NCBI GenBank assembly: GCA_025093985.1
Contig: JACAAK010000001.1
Coordinates: 2,356,001-2,420,000 of the forward strand
DNA length: 64,000 nt
From: Calvatia gigantea
Lineage: Eukaryota; Basidiomycota; Agaricomycetes; Agaricales; Lycoperdaceae
Direction of reading: 5' to 3'
The notes below the pieces were generated by a model. That model worked only from the letters and a program-made list of their open reading frames with translations, was not told the DNA's origin and made no database searches. The number at the start of each line of letters is the position of its first letter. Within the stretch, counting starts at the first letter, position 1. The translations under genes and the position numbers were made by a program. Below are positions 46,601-59,617 of the stretch, piece by piece.

Positions 46601-47947
46601 TAGAACCATGGGTAGATCCAATTTGTATCGATTCCGACTTTTGTGAAGCTGTGGGGAGAGCAGGAAGGGGGAGGTACAAAAGTTCTGACAACCTATAAAC
46701 GGCAATGTAGTGATGCTAACTGCAGGATACTAATACTCACGATTGGCAATTTGCGAGGAGTTTCTCATAACCTTTGGTCATTTTTTCGTAAGCTTGCTGG
46801 CGATCCTCAAAAATTTCCCCAGAACGAATATACGCCTCATGGTTCCGCTTGTCTTGCTCTTGTAGGCGCTGTAAAGCTTGGGATAAGTTCGCCGATAGAT
46901 GTTGATCGAGACCGAGAACTACCTTATGTTCGATGACAAGCTTTTTACAGACGTTGTCGAAATACCCTTCGCACATGCGTTTGAAGCGATCTCGTACATC
47001 TTGTTCAATAAGCTCTTCCTCTTCTTTCAAGATCGGCGGGAAGTGTGGAGTATCGTCATTGTCATTGGACTGCGCACCCGAAAGAGTACCAGGTTCTGTA
47101 GCAGACGAAATCTGTTTGTGCGTAGTGGGGGGCACGATACCGAGGAAAGGCCGCGAGTATGACTTTAAGAAAGTGATGAGGAGAGGCAACGAAGATAAAG
47201 CCGGGTCGTTCGAGAGCTGAAGACTAAAATTAGCAAGTGAGATCCAAAGGAAAGGACATTGACAGTCCCACCAGATCCTTGACTGCTTTCATGATCCATT
47301 CTCCACCACTTCGTCCTGGACCGTCCCGGATGACACCGACCAATGCCAATTCCGAACATACGCGAAGCACTGGACGTTGTCGTAATATGCGTACGCTATC
47401 CTCCTTTTCCCTCTGTTCAGGTGTCAGACTACCTAGATTCACCCGGGATGGTGCAGCGATGGCGGTTGAGAGTGAGGAAACAAGCGCCGGTGTAAATGTT
47501 TTTGAGAATCGACGATGTAAATGAGAAATGACCTCAAGAGGAATCAGAACTTGACAACTGCAGAGATAAGTTACACTCACTTCAACTGCACCCCAGATAT
47601 CTTTCTCTGTCTTACACCGTGCAATGCCCTCAATGACTGCCCCTGCAATTTCATCGAGATATTTCTCGAGCGAGAGCGACTCGAGATCTTTCATAATCTG
47701 GTCCCTGTTGTCCGCTGCCATGGACTGGCGCATACGCTTAATGAGGGTGGTATGACGTTTGAGAGAAGAGTCCAATCTAGAAAGCTCTACGGCTTGTGGG
47801 TGAACAGTTTCCAAGTTACTGCAACCAATATGCACCTTGCAAGCCGGAATTCAGGTTGGCTTCCCCGAGCTTGGCGCGCTTCTCATACCGGACGCGTTCA
47901 TCTTCTACCTTCGAAAGTGGGTGAATGCCATTGGGAGCTGGGTCCAT
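43609..47947 (-). CDS. UPF2: Nonsense-mediated mRNA decay factor UPF2 (NMD2)
   Basis: UPF2 bridges UPF1 and UPF3 in nonsense-mediated decay. The start at ATG 47947 gives MDPAPNGIHPLSKVEDERVRYE, with an intron after LNSGLQ and continuation AVELSRLDSSLKRHTTLIKRM. Three MIF4G modules are visible: 47700-47230 (SLEKYLDEIAGAVIEGIARC), a middle one near 46050-45500, and the third near 45190-44650 (IPLLAMLTYDLQRY, RRLATAKFLAELYIYRMF). Acidic stretches (GDDSGDEGDG, EDEAADEEEE) lead to a UPF1-binding C-terminal part ending in AGAIKIRYTG, stop 43609-43611. Roughly a dozen introns, all small. It is divergent from the ATRIP-like gene with 150 bases between starts. Confidence 0.9.
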
Positions 47948-48097
47948 GGCTGTTGGACGGTCACCAGGTGTGGTGTGCGAGCCTCGAGAGAAACAGTAAT
48001 TACGTAATACATCCAGTATTTACGGTGCCGTTTAACACAAGTGTCAGGACGACGAACTGCTCCTGGCCATGACTCGCAAGTGATAAAGAACCAATTC
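47948..48097. promoter_or_regulatory. 150-base divergent promoter, UPF2 / ATRIP-like
   Basis: The entire space between two divergent start codons. It holds no obvious TATA box. ATG 48041 on the + side would shorten it further. The small size means both genes share control elements or 5' UTRs. Confidence 0.5.
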
Positions 48098-51000
48098 ATG
48101 GACAATATTGACGACTACTTCGATGATGACCTGGTGCTTGATGAACAAACGCTTGCAATACTAGACCGAGAGGAACAGAAATACCTCTCCCAGGTACAGC
48201 AACAGCGACCGCCTCTCCCCGCCGTCACAAAAAAGTTGAAGACGCGTGATGGATGGTCGCCTGGCGCTGGTAGTCGAACAAGAGAAGATGAGTTCGACGA
48301 TCTCCCGGAAATTTCCATCACTGTGGACGGCGGCTATGGATTCACGGACTCGACAACACTACCTACAAATTCGAGTCAGACCCTCCAGAGCCAACCCAAC
48401 GCGTCACAAGCAATACGACCAGGCCAAAACAGCATTCCTTCATCGACCTTCCAACCACCCATCCCCCCTCCCCGATCCACACCACAACCCATCCATATTC
48501 GACCGCCCTCTCTGCATCCGCGAAGCGTCAGACAAATCCCGGCTAACCCCAATCGACAGGATGGAGTTAGCGAGCAGCCACTGTTGCAAAAACAACTCGC
48601 AGATCTCCAGGCACAACTCGGCGAACTCAAAAACGAGAATCAAAAAATTCAGACTGCTTTGAAAACCGCAACAGACCTGCGATATGCGAAAGAGGGTGAG
48701 GTGTCAATTCTACGCAAGACTATGGAAAAAGTGAGCCCAGACCTCTACGCCACATTTCGTTCACTAATGACATCTAGACGACAAAAGCCCATGCCACCGA
48801 GATAGCAAGAATGAAAGCTGCTAAAGAGGAAGTGGAAGTGAAACAAAAGCAGATGGAACGTCAAATGAAGGAAGAAACCGAAAGGTTAAAGACGCAGTTC
48901 ATTTTTAAGGTGGGTTTGCACCTAAGAGCAAGTTTTGACAACATTCAAAGCACCTTTCAATTTAACAGCAACAAGAGTTGGAGGCCTCGTTCCGAAAGCC
49001 GCCATCCTCAGCCCGACCTGCAAGAGTCATGAAAAACATCCCTGCAACACCTGTTCGGGCACCCAGTCAAATGGATAATTGGACCATCAATCAAGATCTC
49101 CACGCCAGACAAAGACCCGACCACACTCCCCGCAAGCTCAGACAAAGCCCTCGAATTTCACACGTTGACAGAAACTCGCCGGTGATGCTAAAGAAGCCTG
49201 CATTTTTACCTGGGTTTCAAAATTCGTTCGCTGCAGCCCCATTAAGACTGGGCACTAACGATGTCAAAGTGAAGGGACAAGGCATCAGGCGAGAGGAGTC
49301 TTTCGAACACATCAATCAAACGGCTTCGCAAAGAGTTGAGCCTTGGGCTGCTACACAAGCTCTCCACCGCCACTCTAGCCCAATTTATGGGGATACTTTC
49401 GGAGGAGTAGTGAGTTCCGATCATCCAACACCATTGGTTGACGAGGATGGGGATGCAGTGATGGTTGATGATGTTGATGATGGACCACTACCTGAAGCAG
49501 AACCCATTAAATCTCTCAACCACAAAGCTGAGGTCAGCCCACCACTCCGGCGCGTCTTAGTGTTTTTGATTTCCTTAACTCCAAACAGTTATTCCGCATC
49601 ATCATGACACATACGCAAGCGCACGCAAAGGAGGCAACCTTCCAGGTGTTGATTGGCCTACCATTTTCTCAACAATTTCCAAGCATGCAACAAGCAAGAG
49701 ATTGTGCCAAGGCGTGTCAAACAATCTTGGTTACCCTCTCTGATCCAGTAGATGATTCCGATTATGACGTTTGTGTCCGTCAAGTCACGGAATCTCTTCT
49801 CTCAATCTTACAAATACTTCTTGATATTGCCCCTGTAGGTGTATTTGCTAAATTCCTCACACGTTTTTGTGACGTATTGTAGTCTTCCCCAGTCACCGCT
49901 CCACTCAGTTTACTCAGCTCGCTCGCATTGTCACTGCCATCTTTTACCAAGGTTCTCCTGACCCATCAAAGTGACGAAGAAAGTTCCTTAGTTCTCACCG
50001 TGGTCTGCGATTTTGTAGGCCACCTTGCTACCTCTTCTTTGAGCGCTAGTAAAGACGCTTTAAGAGAGTGCCTATCCTTTTTGGAGATCCTTTTCCATGA
50101 CATACCAGATGAGATAGTTGCCCGGTACGCCGTCTACAATCCATGAGAAATTTACTTACTCATCGTTCCCTTTCAAGCCCTAGCCTTATACCCAAATGTG
50201 TGAACTCTCTAGTCCTCCTACTCAATATTTCACAACCACATGAACTGGTGGAAAGCCTGGGCAGAGTCTTCTTACTTCTCACAACATGTCAGAGTTTGCT
50301 GCTCTCCGTTTTAACCGCTAACTGAGTTGATCTCTACAGATAATACCATCCAGACACAACTTTCATCTCCAATCCATGACAATGGCCAACAGGAAAACCA
50401 AGCTTTTGAAGACTCTCACCTGATTCGCCATCTGTGCATTTACCTTTTAGAAAGCCTTGATCATGACCAAGTGAGTCTCGAAGTTACCTCGTCTTCCCTC
50501 GGGACTCATAGATGGAAAAGGATGCAGCCACTCACAGTACCCTCGTAGGTTGTTTAGCTCAGTTGTCCCTTACCCAAGCAGAGACCCTAGCGAGATCCCA
50601 CCTCGTGATTCCGACTTTGGTCCATTTTGTTGGCCATCTTTCCACTACGTTGTGGAATGATGACGAAACCCACCTTAGGGGACCGTTGGCACGCTCGTGA
50701 GATCTCCCGTTTTGATGATGCATTTCTTCACGTTCTCATGCCTTCCATAGGGTTATTCGTGCCATCAACCAAGGACTTTTCCTTCTCCACCGCCTTGTAT
50801 ACTCCTCTGAGCCAATAACCCCTCTGCGCGATAAGCTGCAGCATTCCCCTCACCGAAACCTCAACAACCTTGAACACATGTTCGTAGTCAGTTTCGGTCA
50901 ATTAAGCTACTCTGATCCACCCAACTGGATTGACCAAGAGGGAAGGGCAGAACTGGAGAGTCTTGTTGGTATGTTGAGCACCTCACGACCTCGCTCAGTC

Positions 51001-51167
51001 TTTTAACCTAACCCACAGCGGCCGCTCGCAAATTGTTGGATCTTGTTGTAGATGGCCCTGAAAGTGATGGCGTTTGGGCTGCCTATCAACTAGAACCTGA
51101 TAACGGGAGTGAATCGGATGAAGAGGAGAGGGAGGCCCGACGTCTTGAGGATAATATGCAGTCTTGA
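48098..51167 (+). CDS. Probable DNA-damage checkpoint protein ATRIP/Rad26 homologue
   Basis: ATRIP (S. pombe Rad26, Aspergillus UvsD) recruits ATR kinase to damaged DNA. The start ATG 48098 gives MDNIDDYFDDDLVLDEQTLA, an acidic RPA-binding-like N terminus; ATG 48041 in the same frame is an alternative. A Pro-rich linker follows, then a coiled coil at about 48590-48900 (QKQLADLQAQLGELKNENQKIQ, and, after an intron at 48733-48778, AAKEEVEVKQKQMERQM). After more linker, helical segments run from 49600 to 51000 (ILLDIAP, LRECLSFLEILFHDIP). The end is the acidic GSESDEEEREARR motif, stop 51165-51167. At least eight introns. The call rests on this layout, not on a unique motif. Confidence 0.55.
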
Positions 51168-51293
51168 TGTAATGCCTAAATCAGACCCACCCCCGATAGC
51201 CTTATATTAATGGATTTTCTAGCCCAGGTACTATATACCCTATTTAACCCACTGTACAATCACCACATAACATGCTTGGATTGTTTCAAATTT

Positions 51294-52593
51294 TCAGTTA
51301 CAGAAAATAGTACCAAGCGAAATACCCTCATAAGGACCGAGCTTTGGGGCACACGTCAGTGTCTTCATCACAGTTCAAGGTTCCTAAGCTCACATGGTTC
51401 AGAATGTTGCCCTCAAGGACGTTGGGCACCGTTTTGATTGTGCATTGGTCATCGACTGCATCATCGTCCCCTATCCCATTAAAATACGTGACTCCGAGCA
51501 CTACTTGCACCTCACAAACACACATACCTGTGCACGAGACAGCGTTTCCAGACGAAACAATATGAACTTCACCCGCTGGGTGGGCGAAACCCTAGGAAAC
51601 GACCTGGCACGATCGGGATAATGTCCTTCTGGTTGTTGATGCGTTTGAAATTCGACACCTAGACGAGACGACGGTCGATTAACACTGCGACCACTAGTAA
51701 AAGGTAGGATTGAATGCCTTCTGATCGATAAGCTGAGCAAAAGCCGGATTACCAACTCGTGGCGTTCCATACGTAAAGGCCCGGATAGAAGTCGACGATG
51801 GCAGGTTCAAGGTGAAGAAAAGTGCGTCCAGCTCCGCCAGTGCACCACCTAGTGAATGACCAACCTAATTCCGGTATTTAGACAGCCAAATGCAACCGAG
51901 GTTTCAGGAGCATACACAGGTCACGCTTTGAGTGTTATGAGCAGCCATTAACCGCTTTACTTCGGCCAATATTTGTGGGGCAGTAGAAGCATGCTCGTTA
52001 CGAAAACCATCATGAACTTGAACACTCGAAGAAACGCCAGGGAAAAGTGAAGTATCCAAGGGGTCCATAAAAATATTGACGTCCGTCAAAACGGAGAGGC
52101 TAGAGGGGATCAGCTACGCCATCTAAGGATAGATCAGCACACTCTACAATTTCGTGGGGTCGGTTCCCTCATGCGCCACAACCACGGTATTTTGAGTTGG
52201 CCAATAACCAACAAAGACTGGCGATTTTGCGCAGATGCGGTGAGTACATGGGTATAATGTATATAGAGGATATTGCCACCCACAAATTTGAACAGCATTA
52301 CCATCCCCACCAACAAGAGTGGGCTGGAATCCTGGTAAAGCATCGCAAGCCTCTGTCGTCATTACTTTAATAACCTCAAAATTGATTCAAGGACATAGGG
52401 ATATACCTCCACAAGACCAGCTCTTCAAGTCACCGGTTGAACAATACGCCGCCCGGGCGAATTGGGTAAAAGGAGCGAAACTCGCAAGTTGAGCGGATGA
52501 GAGGGGCGTCACATCCCGTTTATCCAGCTCGACTACAGGAGCAGCTGTAACTGCGACGATCGCCGTGCATATGAGGAATAAAAGGGTGAACAT
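51294..52593 (-). CDS. Secreted class-3 (GHSLGG) lipase
   Basis: A triacylglycerol-lipase-like enzyme. The start MFTLLFLICTAIVAVTAAP is a clear signal peptide, followed by a possible Kex2 site LDKRDV, suggesting a propeptide. The region ARAAYCSTGDLKSWSC is conserved in Rhizomucor-type lipases. After introns come VVAHEGT (oxyanion region), the nucleophile elbow VGHSLGGALAELDALFF, the Asp region NNQKDIIPIVPGRF, and the His region NILNHLGPYEGI, which appears only when an intron with donor GTGAGC is removed before LGPYEG. The protein ends in GTIFCN, stop 51294-51296. All three catalytic residues are present. It sits next to the ATRIP-like gene, tail to tail. Confidence 0.88.
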
Positions 52594-54838
52594 CTTGCTC
52601 GTAATCCGGGGGTTACAATCAGCTGGATACTAACACAACCTCTTAAGTACCCTATGGAACCAGCACAGCGGAGTGGAGATCATAGCCAGTTAATTAGCTC
52701 ATGTCCTCTCATCATCAGTTCTGAGATATAAACCGTGCATGTTCGCATGGTCCGTCTGACCTCATTTGAGTTGCGAGGACCGAGAAGCATAAGGTTAGGA
52801 ATTCACGAAATCACAAGCACCCTGACAAGGCTTGTTACTCGTCGCTCCTAACAACCCAGACACCTGCCTTGACTCTTGAGCACCCGAGTTGCCACGTGGA
52901 CCAGAGCGGACAGAAGTTTGATTGGGCTTGATCGTTGGGATAGAAATCACGAACTGTAGGTTATTGTAAGTCGCCAATTTGTCAATGGCAAGGAGTGGGC
53001 GAAAGATCTTTTGATGACAGCTGTCATGTGAGGAAAAAGCATAGAGATCTCTGCAACAGAACACAAGCTTGCTGATCACCAGGTCGAACTACGGAGTCCA
53101 AATGAGGATGCAACCACACGTCTGAGGCTATGTTCGACGAAAACAGCCTGAGGTTCGTACAACATCAAGTAGTGTCGTTAAAACACATGGGCGCCTCCGT
53201 CAAGACGGACTAACGGCGTGATGGTCTCTGGCCCCGAGCCGTTAACCTACACCCTGTCAATGAAAAGGTTCCCACATTGAGAGTTTCGGCGTTACTTGAT
53301 AACCACACTCGTTGAGTTCCCACGCAAGCGAGAGGGACCCGGTCACAAATAACCGCAAGGAAATGAACCTCGCCAGCGGAGCCTCTGGACCCTAGCCGGA
53401 ACTTCCTCGCCAACTTCGAGCTTGAAGAGCAGCCAGGGCAGGTCTCCACATTCATTGGCATTGACTTCATGAATGTAATGTTTTGTGGGAATCCCACTGC
53501 AGTATTGATCTCAAGTAAGGAAAGTGGCGGATCCCGGGGAGACTGAGCGTCGCATTACCAGACGGAGAACTGAAACGCCAAAACCTGGAAGCAACGCTGA
53601 GGGGGTGGTGACAGCTACTTGACTCCAATCATAACCAGTCCTGAGGCTTTTGACTGCGTTTGTGGTTACTTGGTTACACCAGTAGCTGCGGCTCGGCTAT
53701 ACTTGAACCTACTTAGACAAATAACCAGCAATGGTAAGGCGTGGTAAGGTGAACTTAGCTTTTGTACCCCACCAACACACAATCTTGCAGTAAGCGTCTC
53801 CAACCAAATACCGATATTTTCACACCGCATTGAGGAACCGAGATGGTGATTTTTGCATCTTCCGACACCTGAGATCTGAGTTCGGGACGCTGAGCATTGG
53901 GAATGTTAATGAATGCCCGGCGCGTGCGCGTGCCCCTAGCCTGCCATGCCTACATAACAGTTGGCGGCAAGCAACTGGGTGTTGCCAAATCAAGCCCATT
54001 CGCCTGCAGATTGACCATCGTGTTTGGCCATACCACCAAGCACGGCTAGTGGTCCCACGACCGAAACACATCCTCTGAAGTTTCAGCACCGTAATCGCGC
54101 CCCTTAAATTTTTGGCACGAACAAACGAATAGCTCCGCAATTTTTCCCATCGATTATCATTCTAGGTGATGAGCGAGAACACAGGAAGTGGGGGTTTGGA
54201 TATTTGGAAAGCATGGATCACGGTCGTAGGTACGTCCAGAAACAGACAGAGATTAACAGGAGGCCCGGACTACTAGTACAGATGATGTTCAACCTGGGCT
54301 GATGCGCGAAGAACCATCAAGTTGCATGTGGGAGCACATAAACTTCCGGATGTAAAACAAGGGGTGATGCGATGGAGGATCGACCGTTCCGCATAAGGTG
54401 CTGATATACGATTAGCGACATAAGTCTAGGGATACGTCGAGGCACTGGCGCAGTCGCACAAGTCAGCTTTATTTTTTTTCTCTCAGTACAACGGGTATCA
54501 AGGTCCAAAAGGGCGCAATCAAGGCGGCAGGTTTCATTTCTTCAACTTTACGTGTTGGATAGGAAGCTGTCTCGGGTCCCAATGGAGACGTACTGCAACG
54601 ATCTCTCTTGTTCTGCGAACATCTGATGGTAATGATCACAAAGCCATTGACGTCGAATCAAGTTTATGATGTTATCTTTGATTCGGGTCCCTTATATTCA
54701 GCCCAGGCAGCTGCTTCGAACAATAAACTCAATCCGGTTAAGACTCCACAATTATTCTCTTCCCCCACAGTATTCCTCGTTTTTACCCTCTCATAATCGC
54801 CGCTCTTCTGGTTCCAGTGATACTCAGTCCACTTTGCC
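52594..54838. other. 2.2-kb gene-poor stretch with coding-like patches
   Basis: This is the largest gap in the window. The minus strand has two long open frames, 52795-53089 (about 96 codons, ending in CQGACDFVNS, preceded by a good acceptor CTCCGTAG) and 53210-53520 (about 95 codons), neither with a known domain. They may be exons of an unrecognised gene or a decayed gene. Elsewhere (53500-54838) only short frames are seen. No terminal repeats or transposase motif was found. Confidence 0.35.
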
Positions 54839-56037
54839 ATGAGCTCCAATCCAAATCCTACATCACTCCAAGGACGCCGTAAGGGCCCAAGACAACTCCC
54901 CCGGCTCCCTCTATCGGCATTCACGCCCCCAAATTCGGGAACCTCGGACAAGTTCCCATTACCGCCCAGTCCCAGTACAGTTCATCCCGAGAACGTCGTT
55001 GATGCGCATGTTGTGGGGGACCCCGATTTAGAAAAGTGGAAGAAAGAGGCAGGCGAGACACTCGGCGGTCGTGCTTATGGTGTTGTAATGTCTACAACAG
55101 TGGGCGGAATAAACGAGACTCTCAAGGAGTGAGTAATTGCTTTGTATACGGCATCACTGGACACCTGAACGCCCGACACTTAGGGAAGGAGGTGTCAAGA
55201 TACTCTCCCTCTTGGTCCCTTTTGTTCTTGATGAACCTGCGACTATTTCGGCGGCAGCAGAGGGGGCCAGTGGAGCTAGTGTACCAGCCTCATTTTCGAC
55301 GATATTTTCAAAATCAACCCCGGAAACCATCGCGGGTCTGCGAGAAGTCCTCCAGAAGGGTCGTCCTGTGGACATTGATATTCAGACGGATATGACGGGA
55401 ACCTCGTTGGAGGTGTTTGAGGACTTTCTGACGAAAGCCACGGAAGGCTTAGAAGCAGTTCCTCCGATTATTTTATGTAAGTGACAGCGTCCCCTACATA
55501 CGTCGTGTGGATTCAGGATCTGATGAGTGGGTACAGCAAATCTCCTCCCGCCGCCTCATGAATTCGATTTGCCGATTGTGAAGTTGATGAACCATCCAAA
55601 CTACCGTTCTTTCCAGGCTCAGACAGCCGCGCTTTCCCTTTTCCCATCAGCACACATCAAATATCTACCTCCTGCTTGGGGTGTTGCAACACCATCAAAC
55701 CCCCAGCCTGGCTCAACAGAAAATTCAGGGGCCAAGGACCAACGGGAATGGAAGCGCAGAATCAAGATGTATCGTGCGTAATTTTTTCTATTGAGTATGG
55801 TATGGCATGGAATGATGCGGGTTCTGATGCATTGGTGCAGTTGGGCCAGTCATGGAGGCATTTGGATTCGAGAGAATGATCTTCGGATCCTCACCGCCCG
55901 CAGGCTCACAAGCAGCGTCCAACTCCGGCGACTGGTATAATATTGCTCGAGAAGCACTTGCGGAACTTGGGGTAGAACAAGAAGCCATTGATAGCGTTTT
56001 CTCACTCAACGCGCAACGGGTGTATGGATTGAAATGA
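54839..56037 (+). CDS. Amidohydrolase-2-type metal-dependent hydrolase
   Basis: TIM-barrel hydrolase/decarboxylase family. The first exon has a Ser/Pro-rich start and DLEKWKKEAGETLGGRAYGVVMST; after an intron, EEGGVKILSLLVPFVLDEP; later AGLREVLQKGRPVDIDIQTDM, then SNLLPPPHEFDLPIVKLMNHPN, and after a third intron LGPVMEAFGFERMIFGSSPPAG, followed by the helical end EEAIDSVFSLNAQRVYGL (typical 'N...YGL' ending). All three introns keep phase. The usual metal-binding HxH near the N terminus is not evident, so activity and metal use are uncertain. It may be a divergent fungal member. Complete gene. Confidence 0.75.
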
Positions 56038-56626
56038 GTGTATTAGTTAGTTATCAAGGGATTCAATATTCAATCGATCACAGACGCAGATTAGCGGATA
56101 GACTGCTTGCTTTGTCTGGGTAACCATAAATGGAAATCTTAACGCTTTGGCATCGAATATGTACATAAAGTCATAAACCCAAAAGTTGAAGAGAAACAGG
56201 GTCCGCAACTCGGTCCGTAACAATTTTATCATACCTGGGTACTGTAGTATGCGGGTGGTGTATGTGTACTATTGGCAGATGGGAACAAGGGCCCTCGAAT
56301 GAATGTCTAAAGGTCCGGTGGAAAATAAGAAGCCAAGTACTGTGTACATAAGTCCCAAGTAGCGACAGTTGTGGGCGTGCGTGTCGTGGGTGTCTGTAGG
56401 GTGTGATGTCCACGTGATAAGCACTGAAGGGGATATGATTGGCACCACCCACACGGTCAATCCGGGCACGCAGATGCTTGCCCATCTCTCATTTTGTGGG
56501 TCCTTATCGCAGTTCATACTCTTCTAAGGCATAGGCCCACAACTATCCTCATATTCGGGTCATTTCTCCCGTATTTCTACCCTTTCTTCTCCCGATATTC
56601 CCTCCTTTTCCTTCGTCTCCAGGTCC
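56038..56626. other. Intergenic stretch before the unknown fungal gene
   Basis: About 590 bases. The first part is likely the 3' end of the hydrolase gene; the part near 56500-56626 is pyrimidine-rich and probably the promoter and 5' UTR of the next gene. No gene supported. Confidence 0.35.
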
Positions 56627-59617
56627 ATGTCCCAGTCTCCAAATTTGACAAAAAACAGAGTGCCCAGGGAATCCACAGATTCATCGTGAGCCTGGATCAT
56701 CCTGCGCCCACGACCATCGACATTGACCAGGTCTCTTCACGCAGGAGCAGCAGGGAATCGAGCCCTGAACGCGCAAGTGCTTTTATCATGCGTCAATTCA
56801 TCATCTAACATCTCTTCTCTAGGTAACTTCGAGAAAACCGCGATCTTTCTCCCCAGAGTCTGAATCCAGTGACTCGGTTGCGCCGCGGATCACCGTACAT
56901 GAAACGAGCCCATCCACAGTCCAACCAGTTATTCGAAAGGGACTAGCGTTTCCTGGTGTCACAACCAGAAATATCAGCACGTATGAGGCATCTGTGAAAA
57001 CTTCAGAATCTGCTTTCCTTCCCGGACAAGAGGTACAAGCAACAGCTGTGGGTGCATCAACCTCAACAACGAGTCCTGTCGCGCTAGACCTCCCAAAATC
57101 TTCAGTGAGCCCTACGCCAGGCCCTCCGGCCTCGTCCTCAAATCCAGCAACTCCTTCGCCCCATCTGTCTGCAATGAGCACGCCATCTGATAAGTCTGTC
57201 ACAACAAAAGGAGCGAAAAAGGGGCCAAGGGTCACTGCAAAAAGGACAAAGCAAACAGAGGATTCTGCATTCACTACAGGAAGATTCCGTCTCTCTCAAT
57301 ATAGCGCAACACCAAACGAAGGGACCCCCTTCCATCACGGACAAGGACCCTATTCTTCCGTCTATAGAGCACCTTTGCCATCGGTCGACGTGACACCACC
57401 TGGACCAGCACCAGAACCTTCACCATCCCCCGCTGTCCCCTCCGACTCTACCCCGACTTCAGGCTCTAGGAAAATAATGGCCGACCCGCCCCTTAGAAGC
57501 ACAAGACGGGGCTCAAAACCACAGCTGGTTCAGCCCGCCGCAACGCCGGCCCTGAATGATCTTACTGAATCCAGCCCTACACGATCTCGAGCTCGCTCAG
57601 GATATACCACCCACGTCTCCCCGTCTTCACAACCGCCTCCGCCTGACGCAATTCCTTCGCCAGGCAATAGCAACCCTCGAGTTCACATCCCGTCACCGAT
57701 ACCCACGGCAGTTACTCCATCGACCCCCATACCTACTCATATATCTAGCAACAATCCACATTCCAGTGGTTACTACCGCCGAAACTATGAGAACGATATC
57801 CAATCCCATCGTCACGATTCATCCCGACTCCCTCCTGGGTCCGTTCAAATGAATGACCCACGGAACGTCGATGCCACTATGGCACCCCCTCCCTCAGAGT
57901 TAGCTGCATCGCAGTCGAAGGGGAAGGAGAGGGAAGTTTCTGTCCAGCGTGCGTTCTACTTTTGACTGTGCAGTCCGTCATTTTTCACCGATGCGCGATT
58001 AGGTCAACATGGTTACTCCGAGCCTGCCAGACCACCTAAGGGAAATATTCGCCTGGTAACCGCATTGATCGAGGACAATAGGACGAATCCCCCAGACCAT
58101 TTGTTAGCGGAGGTCTATATCCGGTGTTGGAGTGGTAGCCGACCCGATGAATTATGGTGCGATGCCAAGGATTTGGTGGGTTGACAGCAGAATTTTTTGC
58201 CGTTTCTTATCTAGTCTCATCTTCCGCTCAGAGCGAAGCGCTCCAGGCAAGCGCTTCCAGAATTGATGGTCAGCTTGCATTGTTTATCATTTGACCGCAC
58301 TACCTGAGTTTTGGGTTTATGCAGGCCCAGCCAAGGTTTTTACGCAACGCGGAGCATATCGACAATGTTTCCTCCGAGTTAACACTGAACAGGAGGACAA
58401 ATATAACTCAATGAACCTTGCCCTGGCTTCGGACAGGACCATCCCCGTTTCTGTCGAATATGTAAGTGTCCCTAAACCCGCCGAAGCTTTCATCACGTAA
58501 TTTCATACCTGGAAATAGTGGGCTCCGCCTGGGACTCAGTCAAGACCAGGCAGCGCAGTGGACTGGCGGATGCCTTGGCATAGCTCGCCAACCTTACCCC
58601 AAGCTCATCCCCCACCTTCTCAACAAGCACAGTACCCTCCTTATCCGCAATCCCAATCTCACTCTCAATCCCTCCCCCCGCAGCAGCACCATCCTCAGCT
58701 TCAGCGTCTTCCTCAGCCCCAGCGTGTTGTGCATCAATCCCATGCACAACCCCACCATGGCTATTACACCCAACAACCTCACGGTGATGGGAGACACCCC
58801 CCAGAAGTATCCCGAAAGCGCCAAGCGTACAATGAACAGGGCTCCCCAGATTATACCCCAGATACCTTACTCCGCCGTGTTCCATACGCAGCGCAGCACG
58901 CAGTTCATGATCCTAGATACGAAGCGCCACCTGTCTCCCGCAACTCTTCAACTGCATACCCCCGGAAAAGGCTTGTTCCAGACGTGTCGTCTCCTGCTGA
59001 TGATAATATGCAAGATGAAGGACCAATGGACACTCGGCCTGACCACAAGAACTCAGGTTACAATTCACCTCAATCATCCGAGGACGTTCGGCAGGTAGTC
59101 TCGGAAATGATTGATGAACTGATGAAAGTCGATGTCACGGTTAATAATTACCACCGCTTACTTCGTACACACAAACTGAGTGACGCCATTCATGCATATC
59201 GGATGGTTGAAGAGGTTTGCTAAGAAGTATGTCGGCCGTCTCCTGCCAATGACGGGGAGCCCTGCAATATCCCACAGAATCACTGAGGTGCAGTACCAAC
59301 TGCTTGTATTCTTATGACGATTGATCCAGTTTTTGCAGGCGGATATCACCAAAGGTCTTGGAGCAGAAGACCCGCATGTATTTCTGTCGGAGTGTCGGGA
59401 GACGCTCTGGCTCCTTGAGATGTATGGCGAGAGGGGCAAGCGGGACACCAACCCACAGGTACTTGAGATGTTCAAGGACACCCATCGTTCGGACTTCAAC
59501 ACCAAGCCCGCCAAACAACTCTTGAAACTCTTAAGAGAAATAGATGCCCAGTGGATGCGAGAGCATTCGGAGGGCGGAGGCGGTGACAACCAACGATCTA
59601 CGCCGCGAATGACTTGA
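56627..59617 (+). CDS. Fungal protein of unknown function, long disordered region
   Basis: The first three exons join in phase only as ATG 56627 to 56690 region, a middle exon after GACCAG, and the long exon from 56823. About 400 N-terminal residues are Ser/Pro/Thr-rich. A conserved-looking globular part follows, DHLLAEVYIRCWSGSRPDELWCDAKDLSEALQASAS (58080-58260) and KVFTQRGAYRQCFLRVNTEQED. Then a Gln/His/Pro-rich tract (58600-58780), a charged segment, and a helical C terminus (VVSEMIDELMKVDVTVNNYHRLL; LGAEDPHVFLSECRETLWLLEMYGERGKRD; KQLLKLLREIDAQWMREH). No family recognised. The Gln-rich region suggests a nuclear or transcription role, which is a guess. It is upstream of CCT6. Confidence 0.75.
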
